Positions 29,077-37,604 of a DNA stretch of 64,000 bases are shown here, one piece after another. This DNA is from Mycobacterium sp. 050128 (GTDB lineage Bacteria > Actinomycetota > Actinomycetes > Mycobacteriales > Mycobacteriaceae): contig NZ_JAZGLW010000003.1 in the NCBI RefSeq assembly GCF_036409155.1, positions 310,001-374,000 on the forward strand, read 5' to 3'. A program made the translations under genes and the position numbers. Below the pieces are notes generated by a model that made no database searches, was not told the DNA's origin, and saw only the letters and a program-made list of their open reading frames with translations. Positions within the stretch are counted from its first letter, which is position 1; every line of letters begins with the position of its first letter.

Positions 29077-29778
29077 CGGCCGTATAGCGTTGCCGGCCAG
29101 CCACAGTGGCCTCCGCCGAGCGCGGTTGGACAAGCGATCCGCTGCCCGACCCCTGGGGACTGAGCTCTTGGCGACGGTCGGCTTGTGGCGCCGGGCACGA
29201 CCTCCCCGGCGGGATTCGCGCCGACGTGCCGCCGGCCGTGCCCGCCGATGGCAACACAGCGGGTTCTGGTACCACCGTCGAGGGTGGGGCGTCGGTCGTA
29301 CGCAGCCGCGCGAAGTTTCACGGGATTCATTGGCGCAGATACGTTTTACCCCGATTCTCGGGGGCGTGACATTCGGGTCACCAGGCGTCGTGGTCTAGAC
29401 AACCCCTGCCGTCGTAAAGGACGCGATGTGATCGATGGTGTGTTCGGTGCGTTTCGCACGGCTCGCCGTCGCGAAAGTCGTTGCCCTGCTGCATGTCCAC
29501 GATGGCCTCGGCCCAGCTACGCAATGCGTCGATGTAGTCGAGGCGCGCGAGCGTAGGTTGCTGAAGCCCGAGGATCGCGTCGCTCCAATACCCGATGACC
29601 GCGGGCGCGGGGGTGATCCGGTGGCGCCGCACGTCAATTGGCGCTGCGCGACGACCATCTCGTCGTACATCTGTTAGTGGGCGGCCTAGTAGGCATTGGA
29701 GTTGTTGCTGTCCGGGCCTTCGTTAGAACTGCAACACCTCCGACGGACAACCCCGAAACGCCTTGTCGCGTAACGCCA
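29077..29778. other. Long gap with a possible degraded minus-strand gene
   Basis: 700 nt with no convincing intact gene. On the minus strand about 29378-29670, two overlapping frames look protein-like: one begins MYDEMVVAQRQL, the other continues with RITPAPAVIGYWSDAILGLQQ and DYIDALRSWAEAIVDMQQG. A frameshift near 29630 would join them, which suggests a broken gene I cannot name. The rest holds only shadow frames. Confidence 0.35.
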
Positions 29779-30216
29779 TCAGTTGCCGTAGACCCGGTCG
29801 GGGCGGATGAGCACCGCTGCCCGGCGCTGCTCGGCCATCACCCGGTCGTACTCGTCCCAGTCGTCGTGTTCGCCGCCGGCTGCGGTGAAGATCGCTCGGA
29901 GCAACAGCCGCAGCCCTTCGGCGTCAAGCCAGGGTTGGGGATCATCGGGTCCGGCCAGCTCGGCGCGCCCTTCGACGGCCGCCCACTGCCAACCGTTGCG
30001 GAAGGTGGCCGTGACCTGGGGTCGAGCCCGCAGGTTCGCCAGCTTGACGGGGCCTACCGCGACCACGGCCAAGATGGTCTCCCCGGTGACGGGATGGGCC
30101 AGGACGCCGGCGTTAACCAGCGACGACTGGATGGTGCCGTTGGCTCGCAACGTCGACACCACCACCAGGCCCTGCTCGTCGCTGGACAGCGATGCTGCTT
30201 CTTGAAGAGTCGTCAC
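29779..30216 (-). CDS. PPOX-class (F420/flavin split-barrel) oxidoreductase
   Basis: 145 aa split-barrel protein. Pattern VVVSTLRANGTIQSSLVNAGVL ... GPVKLANLRARPQVTATFRNG ... VEGRAEL ... MAEQRRAAVLIRPDRVYGN is that of mycobacterial PPOX proteins that use F420 (Rv1155/Rv2074 group). Substrate unknown; relatives reduce biliverdin or other small molecules. AAGGAGG precedes the GTG start. Downstream of the SDR gene, same strand. Confidence 0.88.
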   Translation of the reverse strand: MTTLQEAASLSSDEQGLVVVSTLRANGTIQSSLVNAGVLAHPVTGETILAVVAVGPVKLANLRARPQVTATFRNGWQWAAVEGRAELAGPDDPQPWLDAEGLRLLLRAIFTAAGGEHDDWDEYDRVMAEQRRAAVLIRPDRVYGN

Positions 30217-30297
30217 GGAATGTCCTCCTTGTTGTCGTGGACCATGCTCGTCGTCTGTTGTTCGGTCGCCGCCGCGGCGTGTGCCGGGCCCTGTCTG

Positions 30298-31299
30298 TCA
30301 GCGGGACTCGACGCCATCCGCACCGATGGTGCGGGGAGGCGGTTGTTGGTGTGAGCGTGGCTTCTTCACGAAGCGATGGATGGCTTCGTAGGCATGCTGT
30401 TGTATTGCCGGGTCCTTGAAGTCGGCGACGATCTCAGCCTGATCCACTAGGGGCCCGACGACCTTGCCCGGTGCGCTGGCGTAGAACACGCCGCTGCGCA
30501 ACTGTTCGTCGGTTACTCCATCGACCAGCCGCTGGGCACCCGTCTCCAACCGGTGTCCGCGCCCCAACGCGGGAAGGACGTAGGGCAACAGAAGATGATT
30601 CATCAAGGCCCTGGTGAGCGGGCCCATGTCGCGCAATGCCTCCGTTCCCGCGGTGTTGCCCGGGCTTACTGTGAGCAGCCGAAGGTCGGGATGCTTTCGC
30701 GCCAGCGCCGACATCCACAACGCACCAAGGTATTTCACCTGCCCGTAAGCGAGGAACGTATTGAACTTGCGCTGCTTGAAGAACGAACCGTCGATGACGC
30801 CGGCGAACTCCTCCACCGAGTGGTCGGTGAACGTGGGCCGCGCCATCCCCATCGAGGGAACACCGCGCGCGGCTTCGCTACCCACCAGGACCGCGGTGTT
30901 GGTCAACGCCCCGTCGGCGAGGAGATTCTCGAGCATTACGACGTGGCCAAGCACGTTGGAACCGAAGACGTGCGTGACGCCATCAGCGGTGAGCGCCAGC
31001 GGTGTCGGGCCACCGGTGCCGCCAGCGTTCATGACGACCGCATGAAGTGGGCCATCCAACGTGCTCAGCGCGGACCTCACCGAGTCCGAATCGGTCAGGT
31101 CCATTCGAACTACCGTGAAGATGGACCTGCCCGTGATGCGCTCCAGGTCGGCGGCCGCGGCCCGCCCGCTGTCAGTGTTGCGACACGCCAGATAGATCCT
31201 GTCGAAATCGCCGGCAAGAGCGAGTTGGCGCGCCACCTCCTTGCCGAGCCCAACGTTGGCACCGGTGATCAGAACCGCCTTGGATGACGTCGCAACCAT
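30298..31299 (-). CDS. Short-chain dehydrogenase/reductase
   Basis: 333 aa. NAD(P) motif TGANVGLG (residues about 13-20), NAG motif (VVMNAGG), and catalytic YGQVK. The specificity arginine (LACRNTDSGRA) suggests NADPH. The length and the region after YxxxK (LLTVSPGNTAGTEALRDM) resemble the protochlorophyllide-reductase/retinol-dehydrogenase-like SDRs. GGAAGGAA before ATG 31299 fixes the start; a longer upstream frame is ignored. Divergent from the TetR at 31926 across a 626-nt regulatory gap. Confidence 0.9.
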   Translation of the reverse strand: MVATSSKAVLITGANVGLGKEVARQLALAGDFDRIYLACRNTDSGRAAAADLERITGRSIFTVVRMDLTDSDSVRSALSTLDGPLHAVVMNAGGTGGPTPLALTADGVTHVFGSNVLGHVVMLENLLADGALTNTAVLVGSEAARGVPSMGMARPTFTDHSVEEFAGVIDGSFFKQRKFNTFLAYGQVKYLGALWMSALARKHPDLRLLTVSPGNTAGTEALRDMGPLTRALMNHLLLPYVLPALGRGHRLETGAQRLVDGVTDEQLRSGVFYASAPGKVVGPLVDQAEIVADFKDPAIQQHAYEAIHRFVKKPRSHQQPPPRTIGADGVESR

Positions 31300-31493
31300 G
31301 CTGTGATTTCCTTCCGATAAACGCTCGATAGAGACTTTGCGCCGGCGCCACCGGTGACAGAACTCCATCGGTGGGCGTGGCGCTGTGGCTCGATGATCAG
31401 CCCAAAGACCTTGGGTTTCATCGATGTCATGTACTCGGCAGTACTCAGGCGGCGTCGAGTGCCAACGTCGCCGTCATGATGCCCTTTCTGTGT

Positions 31494-31548
31494 GGGATGA
31501 CTGACCTAGCCTACATATGGTTTGTACTCTACGCTACATAATCATCCC
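31494..31548. repeat. Inverted repeat in the SDR-tetR gap
   Basis: GGGATGA (31494-31500) is inverted as TCATCCC (31542-31548). The AT-rich interior has two similar units, AGCCTACATATG and ACGCTACATAAT. May be a protein-binding region for either divergent gene. Confidence 0.45.
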
Positions 31549-31714
31549 TTCCAAGTAGGCGCATGTCTACCACTAGGCCGTCCGGCGCAGATAGCTGTTA
31601 CATCGTTAAATATGATGGTATTAAGCATATTTAGAACTATCGATAGCAACGAGCAGGCGCACCGCGGCGGAAGCGACCCCGTGCTTGCGGCAACAGATGG
31701 TGCATCGTGCTATG

Positions 31715-31758
31715 TAGTGTTGACTACACTATTGGGGTGCGGTCAGAGCTACACTGAC
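31715..31758. promoter_or_regulatory. Pair of 17-bp operator-like palindromes before the second tetR
   Basis: TAGTGT-TGACT-ACACTA (31715-31731) is a perfect 6-bp-arm palindrome; GTCAG-AGCTACA-CTGAC (31742-31758) is a second 17-bp palindrome, centre-to-centre 27 bp. TTGACT in the first could be a -35. The whole 31300-31925 gap is AT-richer than its surroundings and has no gene. Confidence 0.55.
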
Positions 31759-31925
31759 TTCCAGGTTGCCGCGAGCGGGACCGTGCAGAACCCGGTAAGA
31801 CGATGCAGGGTTCGCGGCGCGCGAGCACCACGCACTGGAACGACGGACAGCATGAGACGAATCGGAAAGGGGATCAGGGCAGCGGGGCCCGCAGCGACGA
31901 GATCTCGCCAGACCTGGCCAACGTG

Positions 31926-32561
31926 ATGGCAGCGAACGAATCGGTCACCGAGCCGCGACGGCTCACCCCCAAGGGACGGGCCACGCGGGAGCGCATCGTG
32001 GCGACAGCAGCGCAACTGATGCACGACCATGGTGTCGCCGGCACGAGTCTCGGTGACGTCCAGAAGGCGGCGGGCGTTGGCGTTTCGCAGGTGTATCACT
32101 ACTTCGGGGACAAGGATTCGCTGATCCGGGCCGTCATCGCGTACCGCATCGACGCACTCCTGGCAACGCTGGGCGGGCTGGACAGCATGGACGGGTTACG
32201 CGCCTGGCGAGACCTCCTCGTCGACACGCTTCGCCAGCGCAACTGTGAGGGCGGCTGCCCGGTCGGGTCGCTGGTCGGGGAGCTGGTCGAGGCCTTTCCG
32301 GAGTGTCGAGCCGACCTCGCCGGCGGATTCGACCAGTGGGAAGCGGCGATCCGTGAGGGCCTACGGGCCATGTGCGACCGGGGCGATCTGCGCCGCAAGG
32401 CCGATCCCGACCGGCTGGCGACCGCACTGTTGGCCGCGGTCGAAGGCGGCATGCTGCTCGCGCAGATTCGCCGGGACCCCGCTCCGCTCGAAACGGCACT
32501 CGATGAGGTCCTCGATCGCATCGAGGAGCTCAGGCCCCGACGCGCGTCGGCCCCTCGGTAA
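31926..32561 (+). CDS. TetR/AcrR family regulator
   Basis: About 211 aa. HTH domain: GRATRERIVATAAQLMHDHGVAGTSLGDVQKAAGVGVSQVYHYFGDKDSLIRAVI; C-terminal domain with the CEGGCPVGSLVGEL cysteine pair typical of the YcdC/LmrA-like TetR_C group. Start set at ATG 31926 where conservation begins; no clear ribosome-binding site, and the frame is open to 31803. Likely controls the divergent SDR and itself. Confidence 0.88.
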   Translation: MAANESVTEPRRLTPKGRATRERIVATAAQLMHDHGVAGTSLGDVQKAAGVGVSQVYHYFGDKDSLIRAVIAYRIDALLATLGGLDSMDGLRAWRDLLVDTLRQRNCEGGCPVGSLVGELVEAFPECRADLAGGFDQWEAAIREGLRAMCDRGDLRRKADPDRLATALLAAVEGGMLLAQIRRDPAPLETALDEVLDRIEELRPRRASAPR

Positions 32562-32709
32562 GCCACACGCATCCCTCGTCGCGTCGGCTGCCTTGGTGAA
32601 AATCGGAGCGCCACAAAGAATTGACCAACAGCGAAGGTCTGCGATTGCCGCGCGCCACGGATAACCGATCCCGGCGCTTTGGCGTTCATTCCGCTCGCCG
32701 ATTCGTATG

Positions 32710-32795
32710 TGTCCGAGGGGGGACTTGAACCCCCACGCCCATTAGTAGGGCACTAGCACCTCAAGCTAGCGCGTCTGCCATTCCGCCACTCGGAC
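32710..32795 (-). tRNA. tRNA-Leu (GAG anticodon)
   Basis: 86-nt cloverleaf on the minus strand. Acceptor stem GTCCGAG/CTCGGAC, anticodon stem CTAGC/GCTAG enclosing TTGAGGT (anticodon GAG), long class II variable arm (TGCCC-TACTAAT-GGGCG), T-arm GGGGGTTCAAGTCCCCC. CCA is not encoded. Its 3' end faces the accessory block at lower coordinates. Confidence 0.96.
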
Positions 32796-32885
32796 CAGAC
32801 CAACGAGAGTTGGCAGCTAAGGCTAGCGGATCGGCCCGCGCGGACCCAAGTTAGCTTGCCGACGGCGGTTTGATTCGACGGCGAG

Positions 32886-33050
32886 CTAGCGGTGGTGGTG
32901 GCGCACCCGACAGGGCAGACATCCGCCTTGATGGCCCTGGATTGCACGGCCGGCGACCTGGGCGTGGGTGGGAGCGGCGGCGGCCACCTCAACCAGCCCC
33001 AGCACGGCGGCGCCCAGAACGGCTACGGCGGCCAGGCCCGCTATCCTCAT
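32886..33050 (-). CDS. Predicted secreted 54-aa Cys/His-rich peptide, possibly copper-responsive
   Basis: Short gene with no homologue I recognise. Residues 1-26 form a clean Sec signal peptide (MRIAGLAAVAVLGAAVLGL, then VEVAAAA), with likely cleavage after AAAA. The mature ~28 residues hold 5 His and 2 Cys, ending GGCLPCRVRHHHR: a CxxC followed by a His tail, plausible metal ligands. A -10 (TATTTT) sits 6 nt before the ATG, giving a leaderless mRNA, and the palindrome TACCC-N5-GGGTA of CsoR/RicR-type copper operators lies directly upstream. By analogy with small copper-induced proteins of the mycobacterial RicR regulon (LpqS, MymT), a copper-binding role is inferred. Divergent from the M20 peptidase gene. 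Confidence 0.65.
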   Translation of the reverse strand: MRIAGLAAVAVLGAAVLGLVEVAAAAPTHAQVAGRAIQGHQGGCLPCRVRHHHR

Positions 33051-33056
33051 CCGCGG

Positions 33057-33080
33057 AAAATACCATACCCCCCTTGGGTA
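33057..33080 (-). promoter_or_regulatory. CsoR/RicR-type copper operator and -10 of the small peptide gene
   Basis: TACCCCCCTTGGGTA (33066-33080) has exact inverted arms TACCC/GGGTA five bases apart, the form of CsoR-family Cu(I) operators (B. subtilis copZA type). On the minus strand it is followed by TATTTT (33062-33057), a 6-nt gap and ATG at 33050. The operator therefore occupies the -35/-10 spacer. Confidence 0.65.
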
Positions 33081-33177
33081 CCTTGAGAAGGCTGCGGCGT
33101 TGCGCCGGGCCCATCGTGGGCCGACTGGGTTCCGCTGCCTGAGCCGGGCAGCCCCGGCAGTGGTAGGAAAGGTGGTT

Positions 33178-34524
33178 GTGACAGTTGAGAACGGAGTTCC
33201 CAACCATCCAAGCGACGATGTGGTCGAAGTTGTCAGCAGGCTGATCCGGTTCGACACCACCAACACCGGTGACCCCGAGACCACGCAGGGCGAGGCCGAA
33301 TGCGCCCACTGGGTTGCCGAGCAGCTCGCCGAGGTCGGCTACCGACCCGAATACCTCGAATCCGGCGCCCCCGGGCGGGGCAATGTGTTCGTCCGCCTCA
33401 AGGGCGCCGACAGCTCACGGGGCGCACTGCTGATCCATGGGCATCTCGACGTCGTGCCGGCCGAACCCGCCGATTGGAGCGTGCATCCGTTTTCCGGCGC
33501 GGTCGAGGACGGCTATGTCTGGGGCCGCGGCGCGGTCGACATGAAAGACATGGTCGGGATGATGATCGTCGTCGCCCGACAGTTGAAGCAGGCCGGCATC
33601 GTGCCGCCGCGTGATTTGCTGTTCGCGTTCGTGGCCGACGAGGAGCATGGCGGCAAGTACGGGTCGCATTGGCTGGTCGACAACCGCCCGGAGCTGTTCG
33701 AGGGCGTCACCGAGGCGATCGGCGAGGTGGGCGGGTTCTCGCTGACCGTGCCGCGTCGTGACGGCGGCGAACGCCGGCTGTATCTGATCGAGACGGCCGA
33801 GAAGGGCATCCAGTGGATGAAGCTGACCGCCCGGGGCCAGGCGGGGCACGGCTCGATGGCCAACGACCGCAATGCGGTCACGCTGCTTGCTGAGGCCGTT
33901 GCCCGGATCGGCCGGCACCAGTTTCCGCTGGTAATGACCGACACCGTCGTCGAGTTCCTGGCCGCCATCAGTGACGAGACCGGCCTGACCTTCGACACCG
34001 GCTCCGGCGATCTGGAGGGCGCGATCGAAAAACTCGGCCCGATGGCCCGCATGCTGAAGGCGATCGTGCGTGACACCGCCAACCCGACGATGCTGAAGGC
34101 GGGGTACAAGGCCAACGTGATCCCCGGCAGCGCCGAGGCGGTGATCGACTGCCGCGTGCTGCCCGGCCGGCAGGCCGCGTTCGAGGCCGAGATCGACGAG
34201 TTGCTCGGTGCAGACGTGACCCGGGAGTGGATCCGGGACCTGCCGTCGTACGAGACCAGTTTCGACGGCGATCTGGTCGACGCGATGAACGCCGCGGTGC
34301 TCGCGGTGGACCCGGACGGCCGCACCGTGCCCTACATGCTGTCCGGCGGGACTGACGCAAAGGCCTTCGCGCGCATAGGCATTCGCTGCTTTGGCTTCGC
34401 GCCGCTGAAGTTGCCGCCGGAGCTGGATTTTGCTTCTCTGTTCCACGGCGTCGATGAGCGGGTACCCGTCGATGCGCTGCGGTTCGGCACCGACGTGCTG
34501 GCCCATTTCCTGACCCACTGTTAG
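33178..34524 (+). CDS. M20/M28 family metallopeptidase (DapE2-like, Rv2141c-type)
   Basis: 448 aa, the same length as I recall for the M. tuberculosis homologue. Di-zinc amidohydrolase: HGHLDVVP with first metal His and Asp, [10 protein letters not shown] (bridging Asp), ADEEHGG (catalytic Glu), AGHGSM dimerisation domain, and [11 protein letters not shown] near the end. Annotated dapE2 in some genomes, but M20 enzymes vary and the substrate is unproven. GTG 33178 with AGGAAAGG upstream; the open frame further upstream overlaps the divergent small-peptide promoter. Confidence 0.92.
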   Translation: MTVENGVPNHPSDDVVEVVSRLIRFDTTNTGDPETTQGEAECAHWVAEQLAEVGYRPEYLESGAPGRGNVFVRLKGADSSRGALLIHGHLDVVPAEPADWSVHPFSGAVEDGYVWGRGAVDMKDMVGMMIVVARQLKQAGIVPPRDLLFAFVADEEHGGKYGSHWLVDNRPELFEGVTEAIGEVGGFSLTVPRRDGGERRLYLIETAEKGIQWMKLTARGQAGHGSMANDRNAVTLLAEAVARIGRHQFPLVMTDTVVEFLAAISDETGLTFDTGSGDLEGAIEKLGPMARMLKAIVRDTANPTMLKAGYKANVIPGSAEAVIDCRVLPGRQAAFEAEIDELLGADVTREWIRDLPSYETSFDGDLVDAMNAAVLAVDPDGRTVPYMLSGGTDAKAFARIGIRCFGFAPLKLPPELDFASLFHGVDERVPVDALRFGTDVLAHFLTHC

Positions 34525-34550
34525 AGAAAACCGAAACGAGAGGATCGCCA

Positions 34551-35081
34551 ATGAGCTTGCCGTCCGACCCGTATGACGCGCTGCCCAAGCTGCCGTCGTT
34601 CACCTTGACCTCGACCTCGATCACCGACGGTCAGCCGCTGGCGACGCCGCAGGTCAGCGGCATCATGGGCGCCGGGGGAGAAGACGTGAGCCCGCAGCTG
34701 AGCTGGTCGGGATTCCCCGCGGAGACGCGCAGCTTCGCGGTCACCGTCTATGACCCCGACGCCCCGACGCTGTCCGGGTTCTGGCACTGGGCCGTGGCCA
34801 ACCTGCCGGCCGACGTCACCGAGCTGCCCGAGGACGCGGGCGACGGCCGCGAGCTGCCCGGCGGCGCCCAGCAGCTGGTCAACGACGCCGGCATGCGGCG
34901 TTTCATCGGCGCCGCGCCGCCGCCCGGGCACGGTCCGCATCGCTACTACGTGGCAGTGCATGCCGTCGATGTCGACAAGATCGACCTCACCGAGGACGCG
35001 AGCCCGGCGTTCCTCGGCTTCAACCTGTTCCAGCACGCGATCGCGCGGGCCTACATCTACGGCACCTACGAACAGAAGTAG
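34551..35081 (+). CDS. PEBP/YbhB-YbcL family phosphatidylethanolamine-binding protein
   Basis: 176 aa. PEBP ligand pocket motifs: [27 protein letters not shown], and [13 protein letters not shown]. Cytoplasmic, no signal peptide. GAGAGGATCG before ATG 34551. 26 nt after the peptidase gene, likely cotranscribed. Rv2140c-type; the M. tuberculosis protein has been studied as a lipid- or locostatin-binding protein. Confidence 0.93.
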   Translation: MSLPSDPYDALPKLPSFTLTSTSITDGQPLATPQVSGIMGAGGEDVSPQLSWSGFPAETRSFAVTVYDPDAPTLSGFWHWAVANLPADVTELPEDAGDGRELPGGAQQLVNDAGMRRFIGAAPPPGHGPHRYYVAVHAVDVDKIDLTEDASPAFLGFNLFQHAIARAYIYGTYEQK

Positions 35082-35660
35082 GTGAAACCTCGCGCAGTTG
35101 TGCTCGTCCTACCGGGCGGGCGGGTGCGCAGCGACGAGGCGTCGCGGTGGTGGCAGCCGGCCAACGTCCGGATGATGTTGGTCGCTGCCGCCCTGAGGTG
35201 GCGGCTGGGCCGCGACGTCGAGGTGCGACTCGTCCGGTACCGCCTTCGTGGCTGGAACAGCCCGCGATACGACGCGGTGGTCGACGCCACTGCGGTGCTT
35301 GACTCCGTTAGTCATCAGTTCGATGCGAAAAACATTGTGCTGGTAGGCCATTCGATGGGTGGTCGAGTCGCGACTCGGCTTGCTGCCGGTGGACGGGTCG
35401 GCGCGGTGGTTGCGCTGGCACCGTACTGGCCCCGCGATGACGGCGACCTGATTCCGCCGTCGACCCGGCTGCTGGTGGTGCACGGCACCGCCGACACCCG
35501 CACCGACCCCGAAGCATCGCGCATCCAAACGGTACGAGCCCGCCAGCGCGGGCTGGACGCGCAGTGGGTGGGCATCGCGGGTGCGGACCATTCGATGCTG
35601 CGACCGTACTTTGAATGGCACCGTCGCACAGTCGATTTCGTCGCGGAGTATCTTCAGTAA
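35082..35660 (+). CDS. Small alpha/beta hydrolase
   Basis: 192 aa. Nucleophile elbow GHSMGG (residues about 88-93), acid in VVHGTADTRTDP, catalytic His in GADHSMLRP. Lacks a cap domain. GTG start immediately follows the PEBP stop, so translation is coupled. I recall no equivalent at this position in M. tuberculosis. Its stop overlaps the convergent lipoprotein gene by 7 nt. Confidence 0.88.
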   Translation: MKPRAVVLVLPGGRVRSDEASRWWQPANVRMMLVAAALRWRLGRDVEVRLVRYRLRGWNSPRYDAVVDATAVLDSVSHQFDAKNIVLVGHSMGGRVATRLAAGGRVGAVVALAPYWPRDDGDLIPPSTRLLVVHGTADTRTDPEASRIQTVRARQRGLDAQWVGIAGADHSMLRPYFEWHRRTVDFVAEYLQ

Positions 35661-35992
35661 GTGTGCAGCATTGGGCACATTTGCCTGAGCCAGTCGGCAA
35701 TTGAGCTGCGATTGGCGTCGAGAGTCGAATCGCTGGGTTGGATGCCAACGGTGGTGACGAAATGCTCGATCGCAGCTTTAACCGCGTCGGGAGGGCTGTA
35801 CTTCTCCAGCGTGTCGGCAGCTTTGCGGGCGGTCTCCGGTTTCGACGCGAGCATGAGGTCGTCCTTGGCATTGCCAAGGTCGTAACACGTGGAGGTGTCG
35901 GGCGGCTCGCCGTTCGCCGTGCCGCCGACGCAGCCCGCAATCACCACTGCCATGGCAGTCGTTCCGACGATCGTCAATCGGTTGAATCGCAC
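35654..35992 (-). CDS. Small lipoprotein of unknown function
   Basis: 112 aa. Lipobox VVIAGC about 19 residues from the GTG start, preceded by a basic/hydrophobic signal. The mature part has a Cys near residue 35 (TCYDLGNAKDDLM) and one near the C-terminus (MCPMLHTY), possibly disulfide bonded, and resembles small mycobacterial lipoproteins with a conserved KPETARKAADTLEKY helix. GAGGAGG seven nt before GTG 35992 fixes the start; the frame is open to 36055. Confidence 0.8.
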   Translation of the reverse strand: MRFNRLTIVGTTAMAVVIAGCVGGTANGEPPDTSTCYDLGNAKDDLMLASKPETARKAADTLEKYSPPDAVKAAIEHFVTTVGIQPSDSTLDANRSSIADWLRQMCPMLHTY

Positions 35993-36217
35993 CGGCGGCC
36001 TCCTCGGAAGGATCGATTGTGGTGCGGCCACCATACATTGACGCGAGGCAACCAACAGCGAAACACAAAATCGCTCTTAGCTCGCATCTTGTCGCTAGCG
36101 CAAAGATGTTGATTGGCTCCCGGTGAAGTCGTCTCGCCGGCTCCCAACATCTCAAATCACTTGAGTCACTTTGGTTTCAGTGGTTTCAGATCGGGCCTTT
36201 TTGTCGGCGGTGGGACA

Positions 36218-36239
36218 TATTATTCGAATATGTGTTCGA
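36218..36239 (+). promoter_or_regulatory. SOS box and -10 at the start of the HNH gene
   Basis: TATTAT (36218-36223) is followed by six bases and ATG 36230, a leaderless arrangement. TCGAAT-ATGT-GTTCGA (36224-36239) matches the mycobacterial LexA box TCGAAC-N4-GTTCGA with one mismatch and covers the transcription start and start codon. Confidence 0.75.
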
Positions 36240-37591
36240 GTAGTCGCGAGGAGATCCAAGAGGACTTCGACGCACTGCGCGGCGCGGTCTCGCGCATCGT
36301 CGACCACTCGTACGATGCGCTGACCACACCGGAACGGCTGGCACTGCTTGAGCGGCTCGAATGCGAAACCCGGCGGCTGCGGGTTCCGGGGCATGAATTG
36401 ATCAACCAGCTCGGCGAACAGTCCGACTCCGGTGAGCTGGGTGGAACCTTGACCGCTGCGCTGGCCCACCAGCTGCGGATCACGCGAAGTGAGGCCGGCC
36501 GGCGTATTGCTGAGGCGGCCGATCTGGGGCCGCGGCGGGCGATCAGCGGCGAACCGCTGCCCCCGCGATTGACCGCGACGGCAAAGGCCCAGCGCGACGG
36601 CAATATCGGCTCATCCCATGTCGCGGTGATCCGCCAGTTCTTCGACGCGCTGCCCTCCTGGGTGGACATCGAGACCCGGGAATACGCCGAGAAGGATCTG
36701 GCCGAACATGCCACCCACTATCGGCCCGACCAGGTGGCCAAGCTCGCAGACCGGCTGGCCGCTTACCTCAACCCCGACGGCAACTTCACCGACGACGATC
36801 GCGCCCGCCGCCGCGGACTCACGCTGGGTAAGCAAGACATCGATGGCATGTCGCGGCTGTCCGGCTGGCTGACCCCCGAAGCCCGCGCCACCGTTGAAGC
36901 CGTGCTGGCCAAAACGGCTTCCCCCGGTATGTGCAATCCCGAGGACGACCTGCCCGTCGTGGACGGCACACCCGCCGCCGTTGTCGCGCGGCGTGATATC
37001 CGGACTGCCGCCCAGCGCAATCACGACGGCCTTAACGCCGCCCTACGCGCCGTGTTGGCCAGCGGAAAGCTGGGTCAGCACAACGGTTTACCGACCACCA
37101 TCATCGTGACCACCACACTGAAGGATCTCGATGCCGCGGCCGGCAAAGGGCTGACGGGCGGCGGCACCCTGCTTCCCATGAGTGACGTGATCCGGCTGGC
37201 CCGTGACGCTTACCACTACCTGGCGGTCTTTGACGACGCCAAACCCGTGGCGCTGTACCACACCAAACGGCTGGCCTCTGCGGGACAGCGAATAGTCTTG
37301 TACGCGAAGGATCGTGGTTGCACGCGACCGGGCTGTGACGTACCCGGTTACTGGTGCGAGGTACACCACGTCGAAGACTGGGCGATCACCCACCGCACCG
37401 ACATCGACCAGCTCACCCTGGCCTGCGGCCCCGATCACAAGCTGCTCGAGAAGGGCTGGAAGACCCGAAAGCGCAAAGACGTTGCCACCGAATGGATTCC
37501 GCCACCACATCTCGACCGAGATCAGCCACGGGTCAACACCTTTCATCACCCGGAAGTCCTGCTAGTCGACGGAGCAGACGGAGTGGCCTAG
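36230..37591 (+). CDS. DUF222/HNH endonuclease domain protein (13E12 family)
   Basis: 453 aa member of the 13E12 repeat family. N-terminal DUF222 region ([16 protein letters not shown] ... HELINQL), then the C-terminal HNH module with its zinc cysteines: [22 protein letters not shown] ending [12 protein letters not shown]. Full-length and apparently intact. LexA control is known for 13E12 genes in M. tuberculosis, and the SOS box here overlaps the start codon. These proteins behave like selfish or DNA-damage-linked elements; the real role is unknown. The frame is open upstream to 36113, but the -10 and box favour ATG 36230. Confidence 0.9.
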   Translation: MCSSSREEIQEDFDALRGAVSRIVDHSYDALTTPERLALLERLECETRRLRVPGHELINQLGEQSDSGELGGTLTAALAHQLRITRSEAGRRIAEAADLGPRRAISGEPLPPRLTATAKAQRDGNIGSSHVAVIRQFFDALPSWVDIETREYAEKDLAEHATHYRPDQVAKLADRLAAYLNPDGNFTDDDRARRRGLTLGKQDIDGMSRLSGWLTPEARATVEAVLAKTASPGMCNPEDDLPVVDGTPAAVVARRDIRTAAQRNHDGLNAALRAVLASGKLGQHNGLPTTIIVTTTLKDLDAAAGKGLTGGGTLLPMSDVIRLARDAYHYLAVFDDAKPVALYHTKRLASAGQRIVLYAKDRGCTRPGCDVPGYWCEVHHVEDWAITHRTDIDQLTLACGPDHKLLEKGWKTRKRKDVATEWIPPPHLDRDQPRVNTFHHPEVLLVDGADGVA

Positions 37592-37604
37592 CCGGGCGGG
37601 CGGC

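Noticed and set aside
29106..29369. Plus-strand 87-codon ORF after the MIase-like gene
   Set aside because: Trp/Arg/Gly/Pro-rich shadow-type composition, no ribosome-binding site, no recognisable fold.
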